A DNA stretch of 64,000 bases, taken from Bacteroidetes bacterium 2013_40CM_41_45. GTDB lineage: Bacteria; Bacteroidota; Bacteroidia; AKYH767-A; 2013-40CM-41-45. Numbering within the stretch: the first letter of the stretch is position 1; each line of letters begins with the position of its first letter. This document shows positions 35,558 through 44,771 of the stretch, in pieces. The notes beneath the pieces are model-generated. The model had not been told where the DNA came from, searched no databases, and saw nothing but the letters and a program-made list of their open reading frames with translations. The stretch lies in assembly GCA_002215675.1 (NCBI GenBank), contig NGFH01000004.1:342334-406333 (forward strand). Reading direction: 5' to 3'. Made by a program: the position numbers and the translations under genes.

Positions 35558-36400
35558 TTAGTGAACAACAAACACAAAGGTAACAGTACCGCGCTGAATT
35601 TCCTGCCCCGTGGCGCTGGGAGAAAATTTTGTTTCGCGTGCGGCTTTCAGTGCGAGCTGCTGCAGGTGCGCGTTAGACGTTGTTGTGCCGCGCTCTATAT
35701 TTGTTGAAGTAACATTTCCGCTTTTGTCAACTACAATTTCTACAACCACTTTCCCGGTTTCCTGCGAGGTGTCGTGCAACACAGGCCTGCGCATGATGCT
35801 TCTTCCTTTCAAATCAAAGTCTCCAATGCCACTACCCATGCCGCTTCCGGCGCCGGTGCCGGGCCCTGTTCCCGTGCCGTTTCCATTCTTACCCTGATAC
35901 TTTGAATTCGGGTCGCCCGTTGGGTCTCCCTGGTCTCCTGTGCCGCTGGTTGAAGTTCCCTGTGATGTGGATGAATTGGTTTTTCCTCTATACAACGCGC
36001 GCTGGTCAACTGTTTTTTCCTTTACTGTTGTTTTTTTAACTTCTGTAACGACAGGAGTTTTTTTCGTCACTGTTTTTTTTGTCTCTGTCTTTTTTGAGGT
36101 GACAACCGGGTGTGATTCTTCAAAATCCTGGGTGGCAATCTTTTCGTTCTCCTGTGCGGTGGTTACTTTTTCTTTCACCGGCTGCGGTTCTGTTGTTGTA
36201 TTTTCCGAGAGCGGTTGAACATTTCCGCTTGCCAAGTCAACATAACCTATATTGACTAATACACCACCGCCACCGCCTGCTTCTTCAAAGGGGGGAATTT
36301 TAATTTTCATCACCAGGAAATACAAAGCAAGGAAAAGGGCAAGATGCACCAACAATGAAATGGTGATGGAGCGATAGCGGACACTGGGAGCAGTTTCCAT
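35558..36400 (-). CDS. tonB: TonB-like energy transducer
   Basis: 280 residues. An N-terminal membrane anchor (ISLLVHLALFLALYFLVM) precedes a long Thr/Lys-rich linker, a glycine-rich stretch (around 160-190), and a C-terminal TonB domain (GKVVVEIVVDKSGNVTSTNI). It couples the proton motive force to outer-membrane receptors together with the ExbB/ExbD genes directly upstream. A two-base gap separates it from exbD, and folC follows with no gap. Confidence 0.9.
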   Translation of the reverse strand: METAPSVRYRSITISLLVHLALFLALYFLVMKIKIPPFEEAGGGGGVLVNIGYVDLASGNVQPLSENTTTEPQPVKEKVTTAQENEKIATQDFEESHPVVTSKKTETKKTVTKKTPVVTEVKKTTVKEKTVDQRALYRGKTNSSTSQGTSTSGTGDQGDPTGDPNSKYQGKNGNGTGTGPGTGAGSGMGSGIGDFDLKGRSIMRRPVLHDTSQETGKVVVEIVVDKSGNVTSTNIERGTTTSNAHLQQLALKAARETKFSPSATGQEIQRGTVTFVFVVH

Positions 36401-36402
36401 TT

Positions 36403-36804
36403 TTATTTCTTGGAGGTGCTGGTGGCAAGAACCATTTTTATTTTTAAGCGGTTGCCAATATCGAGCAGGTCAACAAGATTTTGTACTTGCACGGTTTTGT
36501 CAACTTTAAGTAATGCTGTCGGGTCGGTCTGATTGGCGATTAATGATTTAAGCATTAATTCAAGCTGGCTTGGCTCAACAGGAGTATTGTTTACGGCATA
36601 GTGCAGGTCTCCGGTTACAGAAATTGTAATGGGGTGCTTTATGCTTTGTGTGCTTGATTTTGCGTTGGGCAGCAAAAGCTTCAGAACATTTGGCGTTGCA
36701 AGTGTTGATGTAATGAGAAAGAACAACAACAGAAAAAACATAATGTCGTTGAGCGAGGAAGTGTAAACTTCTATGGTTCTTTGTCTGCGTGTTCTTAGAT
36801 TCAT
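36403..36804 (-). CDS. exbD: ExbD/TolR biopolymer transport protein
   Basis: 133 residues with one N-terminal membrane segment (LNDIMFFLLLFFLITSTL, including the essential aspartate before the hydrophobic stretch) and a periplasmic domain. It forms the proton-motive stator complex with ExbB and TonB, encoded in the same operon. A 164-base repeat-bearing gap separates it from exbB. Confidence 0.9.
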   Translation of the reverse strand: MNLRTRRQRTIEVYTSSLNDIMFFLLLFFLITSTLATPNVLKLLLPNAKSSTQSIKHPITISVTGDLHYAVNNTPVEPSQLELMLKSLIANQTDPTALLKVDKTVQVQNLVDLLDIGNRLKIKMVLATSTSKK

Positions 36805-36840
36805 ATTACAATTTAGAAAATAGCTTTACGGAAAATGGAT

Positions 36841-36955
36841 ATTTGTAATGGAAAATTGAAATTGGAAAATTGAAAGGTTACATATTCGAGATTAACGGGC
36901 AGTCCAAATATCCAATTTCCACTTTCTATTACTATTTTCAAATTTCAACATAACC
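36841..36955. repeat. AT-rich inverted-arm repeat between exbB and exbD
   Basis: GGAAAATTGAAATTGGAAAA-type units on one side and CCAATTTCCACTTTC-type units on the other. It interrupts the exbB-exbD spacing, usually short. Confidence 0.6.
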
Positions 36956-36968
36956 AATTTCAAAAATT

Positions 36969-37679
36969 TTAATGAACTTTAACAGGGTCTTCGAGGAGGT
37001 CCATAAATTCTACTGCATTCAGTTCCATCTGGTGAACGACACGGTCAATCCTGTGAATTAAATACTGGTAGCCTGCATACGCGATAATACCTACAAGCAA
37101 TCCTGCCGCGCTGGCAATCATTTTCATATACAGTCCACCCGAAATAGTTCCGATCTCCAAACTATTTTCCATATGAATTTCATAAAAAATTTTGATGACA
37201 CCGAAAATGGTTCCGAGAAAACCAAACATAGGAGCAAGGCCCGCAATGGAGCTGAGCAGGCCGAGATTTTTCTCCATGTTATACACCTCCAGCTTGCCTA
37301 CATTTTCTATGGCGCCTTCGATATCGTGAACCGGCTTGCCCAGGCGCATCAAACCTTTCTGAACCATCCGCGCAACGGGGCTGTTGGTATTGCGGCACAG
37401 GACTTTAGCGGCTTCAATATTTCCGTGATGAACATTGTCTCTGATTTGATTCATAAAATTTGAACCCGTCTTGGAAAATTTCTGAATGGTAAGCAGCCGC
37501 TCGAAGAAAATGTAAACAGCCATCAGCGAAAGAATGGCGATGGGAATAAGAATAGGCCCGCCTTTCATGGCAAGGTCTAAAAAGGTCATAGTTTCCACCG
37601 CTTTTTGTGCGGGGGCTGTAAGATTTGCAGCGCTATCGGCCGGTTGAACAATCTGTAGAAGAATGGACGTTAAAATCAT
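36969..37679 (-). CDS. exbB: ExbB/TolQ/MotA proton channel protein
   Basis: 236 residues with three membrane segments (around 36-57, 142-165 and 185-210) and the family core GLAPMFGFLGTIFGVIKIF and ASAAGLLVGIIAYAGYQ. It forms the proton channel that energises TonB. First gene of the exbB-exbD-tonB-folC operon, with a TAACTTTG box 25 bases upstream. Confidence 0.92.
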   Translation of the reverse strand: MILTSILLQIVQPADSAANLTAPAQKAVETMTFLDLAMKGGPILIPIAILSLMAVYIFFERLLTIQKFSKTGSNFMNQIRDNVHHGNIEAAKVLCRNTNSPVARMVQKGLMRLGKPVHDIEGAIENVGKLEVYNMEKNLGLLSSIAGLAPMFGFLGTIFGVIKIFYEIHMENSLEIGTISGGLYMKMIASAAGLLVGIIAYAGYQYLIHRIDRVVHQMELNAVEFMDLLEDPVKVH

Positions 37680-37704
37680 GCAATATTTTTTTAGGATGAA
37701 TGGG

Positions 37705-37733
37705 CAAAGTTACCCCCGATGCATATGCATCAA
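37705..37733 (-). promoter_or_regulatory. Promoter TTG-N18-TAACTTTG of the exbB operon
   Basis: Exact box TAACTTTG (37712-37705) and TTG (37733-37731) on the minus strand with 18 bases between. Confidence 0.65.
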
Positions 37734-37858
37734 TTTTTCCTTCAACGTAAATTGTAAACAAATTATTGTTAGCAGAACGAATCTTTACCGCAATTTCATT
37801 AATGCAGAAAAAGTAAAGAATCGAGTTTGTGAAAACAGGGAAATTGAAAATAGAAAAG

Positions 37859-37925
37859 ATTTACCACAGAGGCACTGAGACACAGGGTTTAAAAAATTTT
37901 CTGTGCCCGTGTGACTCGGTGGTAA
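37859..37925. repeat. Long inverted repeat (TTTACCACAGAGGCAC type)
   Basis: Imperfect arms of about 26 bases (37859-37885 and 37900-37925), both beginning TTTACCAC when read inward and containing GAG-CAC and CACAG blocks. It lies between exbB and the glutathione peroxidase gene and probably forms a hairpin. Confidence 0.65.
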
Positions 37926-37937
37926 AAACCTGGAGCT

Positions 37938-38477
37938 CTATTTGCCTTCTATAGCTGAAATAATTTCTTCGCTCATAGGGTTCATCTTGCTGCGGAAGCG
38001 GTGAATCAATTTGCCATTTCCATCCATAAGAAATTTTTCAAAGTTCCATTTTATATCACCCGTAAAATCAGGATTGCTTTCCGTTGTCAGCCATTGAAAA
38101 AGAGGGTCGATGTCTTCGCCTTTAACAGAAATTTTCTGCATGACTGGAAAAGTTACTCCGTAATTTTTTTTGCAGAACTCTGAAATCTGCTGGTTTGTTC
38201 CCGGTTCCTGGGCTCCGAAGTTGTTGGCAGGAAACCCGATTACAACCAAACGGTCTTTGTACTTTTCATAAAGCTTTTCCAAATCGCTGTACTGCGGAGT
38301 GTTGCCACATTCGGAGGCGGTGTTTACAATCAAAACCTTTTTTCCTTTCAGGGAAGAAAAATCAAAATCTTTTCCGTCCAGTGTTTTTGTTTTGAACGAA
38401 TACAACGAAACTTCACTACCCCCAAGCAGTGAGACAAAAAATAGTACAGCTATTTTTAATTGAATGAAAGTGGTCAT
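37938..38477 (-). CDS. Glutathione peroxidase family protein
   Basis: 179 residues with a signal peptide-like start. The peroxidatic cysteine is in NTASECGNTPQY; the second motif reads FPANNFGAQEPG, where the usual catalytic glutamine is asparagine and the resolving cysteine is absent; the tryptophan motif IKWNFEKFL is intact. It should reduce hydroperoxides, probably in the periplasm and with thioredoxin-like donors. The TPR gene lies 11 bases upstream on the same strand. Confidence 0.88.
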   Translation of the reverse strand: MTTFIQLKIAVLFFVSLLGGSEVSLYSFKTKTLDGKDFDFSSLKGKKVLIVNTASECGNTPQYSDLEKLYEKYKDRLVVIGFPANNFGAQEPGTNQQISEFCKKNYGVTFPVMQKISVKGEDIDPLFQWLTTESNPDFTGDIKWNFEKFLMDGNGKLIHRFRSKMNPMSEEIISAIEGK

Positions 38478-38488
38478 GATAATTTTTT

Positions 38489-39259
38489 TTACCTGGTTTT
38501 CTTTTCCGGAATTGTTTTGTCAGGTTCTTTTGTTTCTTTTTCCTTTTTCATCTGCTCCAGGTTATTTTTCGCGAGGATAAAATCGGGAGCAAGCTTTAAT
38601 GCAGCTTCAAAATTTTCGCGGGCTTTTTCGGGCATGTTAATCTCCTTGAGCATAACTCCTCTTAAATTCAACGCGGATGCACGAATGGGGACTTGCTGGT
38701 TTTGTCCCTCGTCTGCGTTTATATTAATCAATTCTTTTGCTGAAGCCGTGTCATTTACAATAGCATCAATCATCTGTGCGCATTCGCCATAGCGCTGCAG
38801 GATATACCGGTGCACGGCCACCTGGTATCCATGATACAGGTTTCCCGTCTTCCGGTAAATTTTTTCATACAGGTCAAGCGCATCTTTATTGCGCGACAGG
38901 TTTGAATTTGAAATGGCAACCAGTTCCAGCACGGCAATATTGCCGGTGTCCTTAGTCATGTATTCGTTACCTGTAAGAATGCACTGTGCCCAGTTCCCTG
39001 TCATAAAATATATTCGTACAAGAGAATCGAGGTAAGAAATATTTTCAGGATGCTTTACCAAAAGCGAATACAATGCAAAACGGGCAGCATCGTAGTCGCC
39101 ATATTTCATGGCAGCGTTATAGATTAAAGTTTCGTTGTCGGCAGTCGGGGTTTGCGCCTGTTTTTTTTCCGGCTCCCCTTTTTTAGATTTAGTTTGCCCC
39201 GGCACTGTCAATGCTGAAATTGAAAGTATCAGGAAAGTGACGGCAATATTTCTTATCAT
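38489..39259 (-). CDS. Secreted TPR-repeat protein
   Basis: 256 residues from the ATG at 39259 (an earlier in-frame start lies upstream of the promoter). Signal peptide MIRNIAVTFLILSISALTVPG, a Lys/Glu-rich linker, then four to five TPR-like repeats (YDAARFALYSLLVKHPENISYL, DALDLYEKIYRKTGNLYHGY, NFEAALKLAPDFILAKNNLE) and a charged tail. Likely a periplasmic interaction scaffold. A TATCTTTG promoter precedes it. Confidence 0.78.
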   Translation of the reverse strand: MIRNIAVTFLILSISALTVPGQTKSKKGEPEKKQAQTPTADNETLIYNAAMKYGDYDAARFALYSLLVKHPENISYLDSLVRIYFMTGNWAQCILTGNEYMTKDTGNIAVLELVAISNSNLSRNKDALDLYEKIYRKTGNLYHGYQVAVHRYILQRYGECAQMIDAIVNDTASAKELININADEGQNQQVPIRASALNLRGVMLKEINMPEKARENFEAALKLAPDFILAKNNLEQMKKEKETKEPDKTIPEKKTR

Positions 39260-39279
39260 CCTTGCATATTTTACAATGC

Positions 39280-39308
39280 CAAAGATACTATGGAAAGATG
39301 AAAGCAAA
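39280..39308 (-). promoter_or_regulatory. Promoter TTTG-N17-TATCTTTG
   Basis: Minus-strand TTTG (39308-39305) and exact box TATCTTTG (39287-39280), 20 bases before the TPR gene start. Confidence 0.6.
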
Positions 39309-39334
39309 CTATACGTACTTATACGTAAAATAAA

Positions 39335-39364
39335 AAAACCTCCCGGAAATTACCGGAAGGTTTT
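39335..39364 (-). terminator. Rho-independent terminator after the PKD adhesin gene
   Basis: Arms AAAACCTCCCGG and CCGGAAGGTTTT (one mismatch), loop AAATTA, followed on the minus strand by a T-rich run. Confidence 0.75.
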
Positions 39365-39386
39365 GCAATTAGGCCTCAGCCCCCGT

Positions 39387-42300
39387 TTATTTTGATTTCA
39401 TTATGCTTAGCATTTTTCGGTTATCGCCCTGGACCACTTCGGCATTGTAAATACCTTCTATCAGAGATGCACCGATAAGAGTTGTCTCGTTTACATTGCG
39501 GTATGTTTCTACAGTTCTTCCGAGCATGTCATAGATATTAACTTTTATTTCATCAGAAGAAGCAGATAAAATGTAGAGGTTAAATCCGTCATTGAAAGGG
39601 TTCGGATAGGTCATTACAAAGAAGTCACCGTCATCGCCTTCAATGATAGGCGTCATCCTCGGATAATATAAACTGCACGGACCCAGGCAATCGTATTGAT
39701 GGTGCTCGAGGTGATGCGGAATAGCAGAAGGTGCCAGGCACAGCGTTTGCGGATTACCAGGATTTCCTTCGGGAACGTGGCAAAGAATAATTTTCTTTTT
39801 GCCCTGGCCGCAGCGTATGTCAACTACATTAATCGCAGGCGTGAGCACGGCTGGATTTGGTGATGGGCAGCCATTGGCGTCAAATGCAGTAACGCTATAA
39901 TCGCCCGGAGTGGTAACCGATATGGATTGAGTTGTTGCACCCGTTGACCACAGGAACGATGCAGCAGAAGGATTAGGTACTGCTGTAAGCGTGATGCTCT
40001 GCGGGCCATAACCAATATAAATTGTATTCAGCAAGCAGCCGATGGTAGGAGAAACGGTAATGGTAACATCCGGCCCTAAACCAAGCACGGCCTGTACTGT
40101 GTTTGATGTGGCTGTACAGTTATTGGCAGTAACTACAACAGAATAATTTCCCGTTACTGTAACTACATACGTAGAATTTGTTGCACCAGGTATTTGGTTA
40201 ATTCCTGAATACCATTGATAGGTGTATCCCGCTCCTGTCGTAGCAGACAGGGTAGCAGGGAAGCCCGTGCAAATGGTGATAGGGCCTGCAGGAGTAATCT
40301 GTGCAATTGGTATAGGACTTACAGTTACGGTGAGCGGGGCCGAAGTGCCGCTGCATCCTTCAGCGCTGGTAATTGTTACGGTGAAGGTTTCAGATGCATT
40401 TACATTAATTGTAGCAGTCTCTTCTCCATTGCTCCAATCAATAGAATCTCCTGTAACTACCGGTGATACCGTAAGATTTACAGAGTTTCCTTCGCAGAAA
40501 GTTGTAGGTCCATCCGCTGTGATGACAGGAGTTGGATTCGGATGAACCTGAACATTAAATGTAATGGAAGCGGTGCAGCCCTCCTGTGAGCTTCCTGTAA
40601 CTGTGTAAAGGGTGGTAACCGCAGGACAGGAAGTAACGATAGAACTGTCGGGATTTGAAGATGTGATATATACGTTGGGACTCCAGGAATAGGTGAACGC
40701 ACCGGTAAGAGTCAGGACGGTACAGCCACCTGCGCATACTTCAGGGTTTGCAGGAGAAACAACCAGCGGCAAAGGATTTACCGTGATTGTTATTGAAGCC
40801 GAAGAATGGCATCCATTGGCATCTGTTCCTGTAACAGTGTAAGTTGTAGTTACTGTAGGATTTGCAGTAACGGTGCTTCCGGTCGTAGCACTCAACGCTG
40901 TCGGAGGAGTCCACTCATATGTATTTGCACCTGATGCTGACATAATCGTTACATCGCCCAGGCAAATTGAAGTAGATGGCGTAGTGAGAATAACAGGCAA
41001 AGGATTTACCGTTACATTCTGAACAAGCGTATCGGTACATCCATTGTTCGTAACGATTATTAATGTTACCGTGTAAGTGCCGGAAGTAGAATACGTATGC
41101 TGAGGATTCTGAACATTATCGTTTGAGCTGTCGCCAAAGTTCCATGCCCAGCTTGTAATAGTATCCACTCCTGCAGTCGACAAGTCAGCAAAAATGCTGG
41201 CATCTCCCATGCAGGGAGCATTTACTGAAAAGGCAGCTGTTGCAGGAGCAAAAATATTTACAGCAGTTGTAACAGAGTCAACACATCCGGATAAAGAAAA
41301 CGCGTAAAGCGTTACCTGGTACTGGCCGGGCGAAGGGAATGTGTGAGATGGACTTTGATTGGTGTCAATCGGTGAGCCATCGCCAAAGTTCCAGTTCCAA
41401 CCAACAAGCGTTCCGTTCACAATAGTTGTTGCGTCTGTAAATTGAACGGCAGCCGTTGGATTGCACGCATCAATCTGAACTGAATATGCAGGGGAGATTA
41501 CAGTTGAATTTAAAGTTGTGGTTAAATTGAGGTTGCAATTTTGAACCGTAGTAAGTGTAACAGTAACCTGCTGCCCGATAACAGGATTCTGAACCGTGGT
41601 GTTAATGGTAGTGTCGCCGGTTGACCATAGGTACGATGAGAACCCGGGAGGAGCCACGAGACTTACTGCTGAGGAGCCAATGCAAAATTCAGACTGAATG
41701 GCCATCGGCATACAATACGCATCCAGGTAGGCATAGCCGAAGTGACCGGTTAAGGCACAGTCGCCCGTGCTGAATTCAAGCGTGATATCCTGGCCGATAT
41801 AAGGGGACAAGTCTATTCCCACGGTTGTCCAGTCCTTCCATACAACGCTGTTGGTGGCACACCATTGAAAGCCCGGAATGTTTTGTCCTGCTTCCACAAA
41901 ATACTGTCCGCAAATAGGGTCTATAACATTTCCAAGCGCGTCCAAAACGCGAATCTGAAATCGCGGCTGGTCTGCAGGAGAATGTCCCGGGTCTTGAAGA
42001 ACCACTGCATACCTGTAAACAAACAAAGCATTGTTGCTGTCAACAATAAGGTCGTACCGGAGTTGTTCCGCCTCCGCACCCACCAGGTCATTGCCGAGCC
42101 GACAAACATAGCCGCCGGCAAAAGCAGGGAGTATCTGTAAATTACCGCAGGTGTTCAGGTCAAGAGCAGGGGCGGATATGATGGTGTGCCGTCCACTCAC
42201 AATTCCGAAAGTGGGAACATTGATAGGGCAGCAGCCACCGACGGGTGGCGTCCCGGTATAACCTATCCAATTGGTAAAGTCTCCCATTTCAAATCCGGCA

Positions 42301-42410
42301 TTGGGACAGTAAGATGTTTGTGACTTAACCGGTGAAACATTTCCTATGGTTAACAGAATGCCGAGAGAGAATACAGAAGCGAGTTTTTGTAAGGTATCTT
42401 TCATGTTCAA
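39387..42410 (-). CDS. Large T9SS secreted protein with PKD and Ig-like repeats
   Basis: 1007 residues. After the signal peptide (VFSLGILLTIGNVSPVKSQ) comes a jelly-roll-like N-domain (about 30-240), two PKD domains (WNWNFGDGSPIDTNQSPSHTF and WAWNFGDSSNDNVQNPQHTY), then a row of about 80-residue beta domains separated by VNPLP-type linkers, and a T9SS sorting domain at the end (YPNPFNDGFNLYILS to SIMKSK). It is expected on the cell surface. Several of its repeat domains occur in the same order in the SprB-like protein at 61704. A terminator follows the gene. Confidence 0.9.
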   Translation of the reverse strand: MNMKDTLQKLASVFSLGILLTIGNVSPVKSQTSYCPNAGFEMGDFTNWIGYTGTPPVGGCCPINVPTFGIVSGRHTIISAPALDLNTCGNLQILPAFAGGYVCRLGNDLVGAEAEQLRYDLIVDSNNALFVYRYAVVLQDPGHSPADQPRFQIRVLDALGNVIDPICGQYFVEAGQNIPGFQWCATNSVVWKDWTTVGIDLSPYIGQDITLEFSTGDCALTGHFGYAYLDAYCMPMAIQSEFCIGSSAVSLVAPPGFSSYLWSTGDTTINTTVQNPVIGQQVTVTLTTVQNCNLNLTTTLNSTVISPAYSVQIDACNPTAAVQFTDATTIVNGTLVGWNWNFGDGSPIDTNQSPSHTFPSPGQYQVTLYAFSLSGCVDSVTTAVNIFAPATAAFSVNAPCMGDASIFADLSTAGVDTITSWAWNFGDSSNDNVQNPQHTYSTSGTYTVTLIIVTNNGCTDTLVQNVTVNPLPVILTTPSTSICLGDVTIMSASGANTYEWTPPTALSATTGSTVTANPTVTTTYTVTGTDANGCHSSASITITVNPLPLVVSPANPEVCAGGCTVLTLTGAFTYSWSPNVYITSSNPDSSIVTSCPAVTTLYTVTGSSQEGCTASITFNVQVHPNPTPVITADGPTTFCEGNSVNLTVSPVVTGDSIDWSNGEETATINVNASETFTVTITSAEGCSGTSAPLTVTVSPIPIAQITPAGPITICTGFPATLSATTGAGYTYQWYSGINQIPGATNSTYVVTVTGNYSVVVTANNCTATSNTVQAVLGLGPDVTITVSPTIGCLLNTIYIGYGPQSITLTAVPNPSAASFLWSTGATTQSISVTTPGDYSVTAFDANGCPSPNPAVLTPAINVVDIRCGQGKKKIILCHVPEGNPGNPQTLCLAPSAIPHHLEHHQYDCLGPCSLYYPRMTPIIEGDDGDFFVMTYPNPFNDGFNLYILSASSDEIKVNIYDMLGRTVETYRNVNETTLIGASLIEGIYNAEVVQGDNRKMLSIMKSK

Positions 42411-42451
42411 TGTGTTTTGATATTCTTTGTAATTATTGCAGGGAAAGTTTT

Positions 42452-43135
42452 TTAGCGCTCAAGAGTTTGAATCACCTGGCCGGTTGTATTTATATAAACA
42501 TAATTATTTCCGTTGTGAACCATGGCCCGTCCGTGATTAAAGGTATCTGCTTTTGTGAACTGAGGCGCAATCACATAATTGCCCTGAGCATTTATAAAGC
42601 CCCACTGCCCGTCAGCATTCTTTACCGAAGCAAGCCCCTCTGAAAAATCATTGGCGCTGTAAAACTGCAATGCAATTTCAGCTTTAGTGCTTACATTTAA
42701 AAATCCCCACATCCCGTTTTTCTCAATGCGCGCTATTCCACTGTTCACCTTTCCGGCATAATCATATTGAAAAGGAATAATGGTTTCATTTTTCATATTG
42801 ATGAAACCGTACTTCCCGTTCAGCTTTACAGCGGCTATGCCTTCTGTAAATATGTTGGCCATATCATATATAAACGGAATAAGTACTTCTCCTTTTTGGT
42901 TGATGTATCCGAATTTTCCTTCAAAAGAAACCACCGCATACGAATCGCCTCCTTTATTGTAGGGAATCATAGTGCTTGCAGAGCGGTATTTAGCCGGGAT
43001 TACAACCTGCCCGGTCGCGGCATCCTTGTAGCCGGATACTCCGTTTTTGTAGAAGGGAATTACACTTTGCGCTGAAGAATTTATTACAGATGCAGCAGCA
43101 AAAACGAAAATTAGTTGCAGAATTTTAGTTCTCAT
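42452..43135 (-). CDS. WG-repeat protein, secreted
   Basis: 227 residues. Signal peptide MRTKILQLIFVFAAASVINSSAQ is followed by about seven WG (KWG) repeats of the form (K)WGF(I/L)Nxxg...IxP.y, for example KFGYINQKGEVLIPFIYD, KYGFINMKNETIIPFQYD and QWGFINAQGNYVIAPQF. Such repeats form beta structures of unknown role. The intergenic region of about 350 bases upstream has no exact promoter box for this strand. Confidence 0.87.
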   Translation of the reverse strand: MRTKILQLIFVFAAASVINSSAQSVIPFYKNGVSGYKDAATGQVVIPAKYRSASTMIPYNKGGDSYAVVSFEGKFGYINQKGEVLIPFIYDMANIFTEGIAAVKLNGKYGFINMKNETIIPFQYDYAGKVNSGIARIEKNGMWGFLNVSTKAEIALQFYSANDFSEGLASVKNADGQWGFINAQGNYVIAPQFTKADTFNHGRAMVHNGNNYVYINTTGQVIQTLER

Positions 43136-43488
43136 GTTTATGAATTTATAAATGGGTTGATGATAAAACGAACTGAAACAAGGGATACAATCGCAGTTTG
43201 AGTGGTTGCATCCGGTACTGATGATTAGAAATCTTTAAGAATTGGTAGGTATAACATATGATTACGGGGTAATATTACAGAAATCATAGGTAAACTGCAA
43301 AAAATATTTGGCGGGTGGTTGTTTTTGCTATGTAGAATACTGAAAAGTTATCACCAATAACTGTATTTTATGGAACTGCAAAGGCGGCAAACCCTTGCAG
43401 GATGGCTGTTTCAGGGCAGGTGGTTTAAAAGGGCATTAATTGATTTTTGAAATATTACTTTTGAGCCATTCATTTTAAACAATTATTA
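43136..43488. other. Divergent intergenic region, 353 bases
   Basis: No coding potential seen. It holds the bshA promoter box at 43456 and an AT-rich stretch upstream of the WG-repeat gene. No structured RNA or repeat was recognised. Confidence 0.5.
43456..43463 (+). promoter_or_regulatory. -7 box TACTTTTG of bshA
   Basis: Exact TAnnTTTG match, 25 bases before the bshA ATG. Confidence 0.55.
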
Positions 43489-44649
43489 ATGCGTATCGGA
43501 ATTGTTTGTTACCCAACCTACGGAGGCAGCGGAGTTATTGCCACCGAACTTGGCAAAGCGCTGGCAGAGCGCGGGCACGTAATTCATTTTATTACCTACA
43601 GCCAGCCGGTGCGGCTCGAATCATTTTCAGAGAATATTTCTTACCACGAAGTTCCTGTTCCGGCTTACCCGTTGTTTTTATTTCCGCCTTACGAAATTGC
43701 ACTCACGAGTAAGATGGTAGATGTAGCGCGTTTCGAAAAACTTGATTTGCTGCATGTGCATTACGCTATTCCTCATGCATCGTCTGCATACCTCGCAAAA
43801 AAAATTCTTGCTAAAGAAAATATTGCATTGCCTTTTATTACCACGCTTCACGGAACCGATATTACGCTGGTGGGAAAAGATAAAAGTTATGAGCCGGTGG
43901 TAACGTTCGCTATCAACGAATCGGATGGAGTAACTGCAGTATCGGAAAGTTTGAAGAAAGATACCTATGCTTATTTTAAAATTCAAAACGAGATTGAAGT
44001 GATTCCTAATTTCGTTGACCTGCAGCGTTTTTCAAAACAGCCGAAAGAACATTTCCGCAAGGCCATTGCAGCCGATAATGAAAAGCTCGTTATCCATACT
44101 TCCAATTTCAGAAAAGTAAAACGCGTGCAGGATGTGGTAAAAGTGTTTCAGAAAATCAGGGAGAAAATTCAATCTAAACTTTTGCTTGTGGGCGATGGCC
44201 CGGAGCGTGCAAACATAGAGCAACTTTGCAGGGAACTTAATATTTATAACGATGTCCGTTTCCTGGGGAAGCAAGACCCCATCGAAGAACTATTGTCGGT
44301 ATCCGACATTTTTATTCTGCCTTCAGAAACAGAAAGCTTCGGTCTTGCGGCGCTCGAAGCTATGGCTTGCCAGGTACCGGTAATTTCCACCAATACCGGC
44401 GGGCTGCCCGAAGTGAATGTGCAGGGAGTTACCGGTTTTCTGAGTAACGTTGGTGACATAAATGACATGGCAGAACATGCGATTCATATACTTGAAGACC
44501 CCCAACGGCTGGCTCAGTTTAAAAAGAATGCGTTGCAGCATGCCGCCAAATTCGAACTGAAGAATATACTTCCGGTTTATGAAAAGTATTACGAAAAAGT
44601 TCTTCAGCGTTCACGCAAAAAAAATCCGCTTATAAGAGAACAGGTTTGA
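43489..44649 (+). CDS. bshA: N-acetyl-alpha-D-glucosaminyl L-malate synthase
   Basis: 386 residues, GT4 (GT-B fold). The N-terminal CYPTYGGSGVIATELGKALA, the TTLHGTDITLVG block and the donor-site PSETESFGLAALEAMACQVP are characteristic of BshA. It joins UDP-GlcNAc and malate in the first step of bacillithiol synthesis, a thiol cofactor found in many Bacteroidota. bshB/bshC are not in the window. Confidence 0.92.
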   Translation: MRIGIVCYPTYGGSGVIATELGKALAERGHVIHFITYSQPVRLESFSENISYHEVPVPAYPLFLFPPYEIALTSKMVDVARFEKLDLLHVHYAIPHASSAYLAKKILAKENIALPFITTLHGTDITLVGKDKSYEPVVTFAINESDGVTAVSESLKKDTYAYFKIQNEIEVIPNFVDLQRFSKQPKEHFRKAIAADNEKLVIHTSNFRKVKRVQDVVKVFQKIREKIQSKLLLVGDGPERANIEQLCRELNIYNDVRFLGKQDPIEELLSVSDIFILPSETESFGLAALEAMACQVPVISTNTGGLPEVNVQGVTGFLSNVGDINDMAEHAIHILEDPQRLAQFKKNALQHAAKFELKNILPVYEKYYEKVLQRSRKKNPLIREQV

Positions 44650-44667
44650 AATTAGCTGCCTAGACAT

Positions 44668-44755
44668 TTGAAATTGGTAATTGAAAATTGATAATGGCAA
44701 TATACGACATCGAAATTTCTATTTTCCAATATCCATTACAAATTTCCATTTTCTA
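44668..44755. repeat. AT-rich inverted-arm repeat after bshA
   Basis: TTGAAATTGGTAATTGAAAA-type left arm and TTTCTATTTTCCAATATCC-type right arm, of the same family as 5352, 22247 and 36841. Confidence 0.55.
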
Positions 44756-44771
44756 TAACACGATTCTCTAG

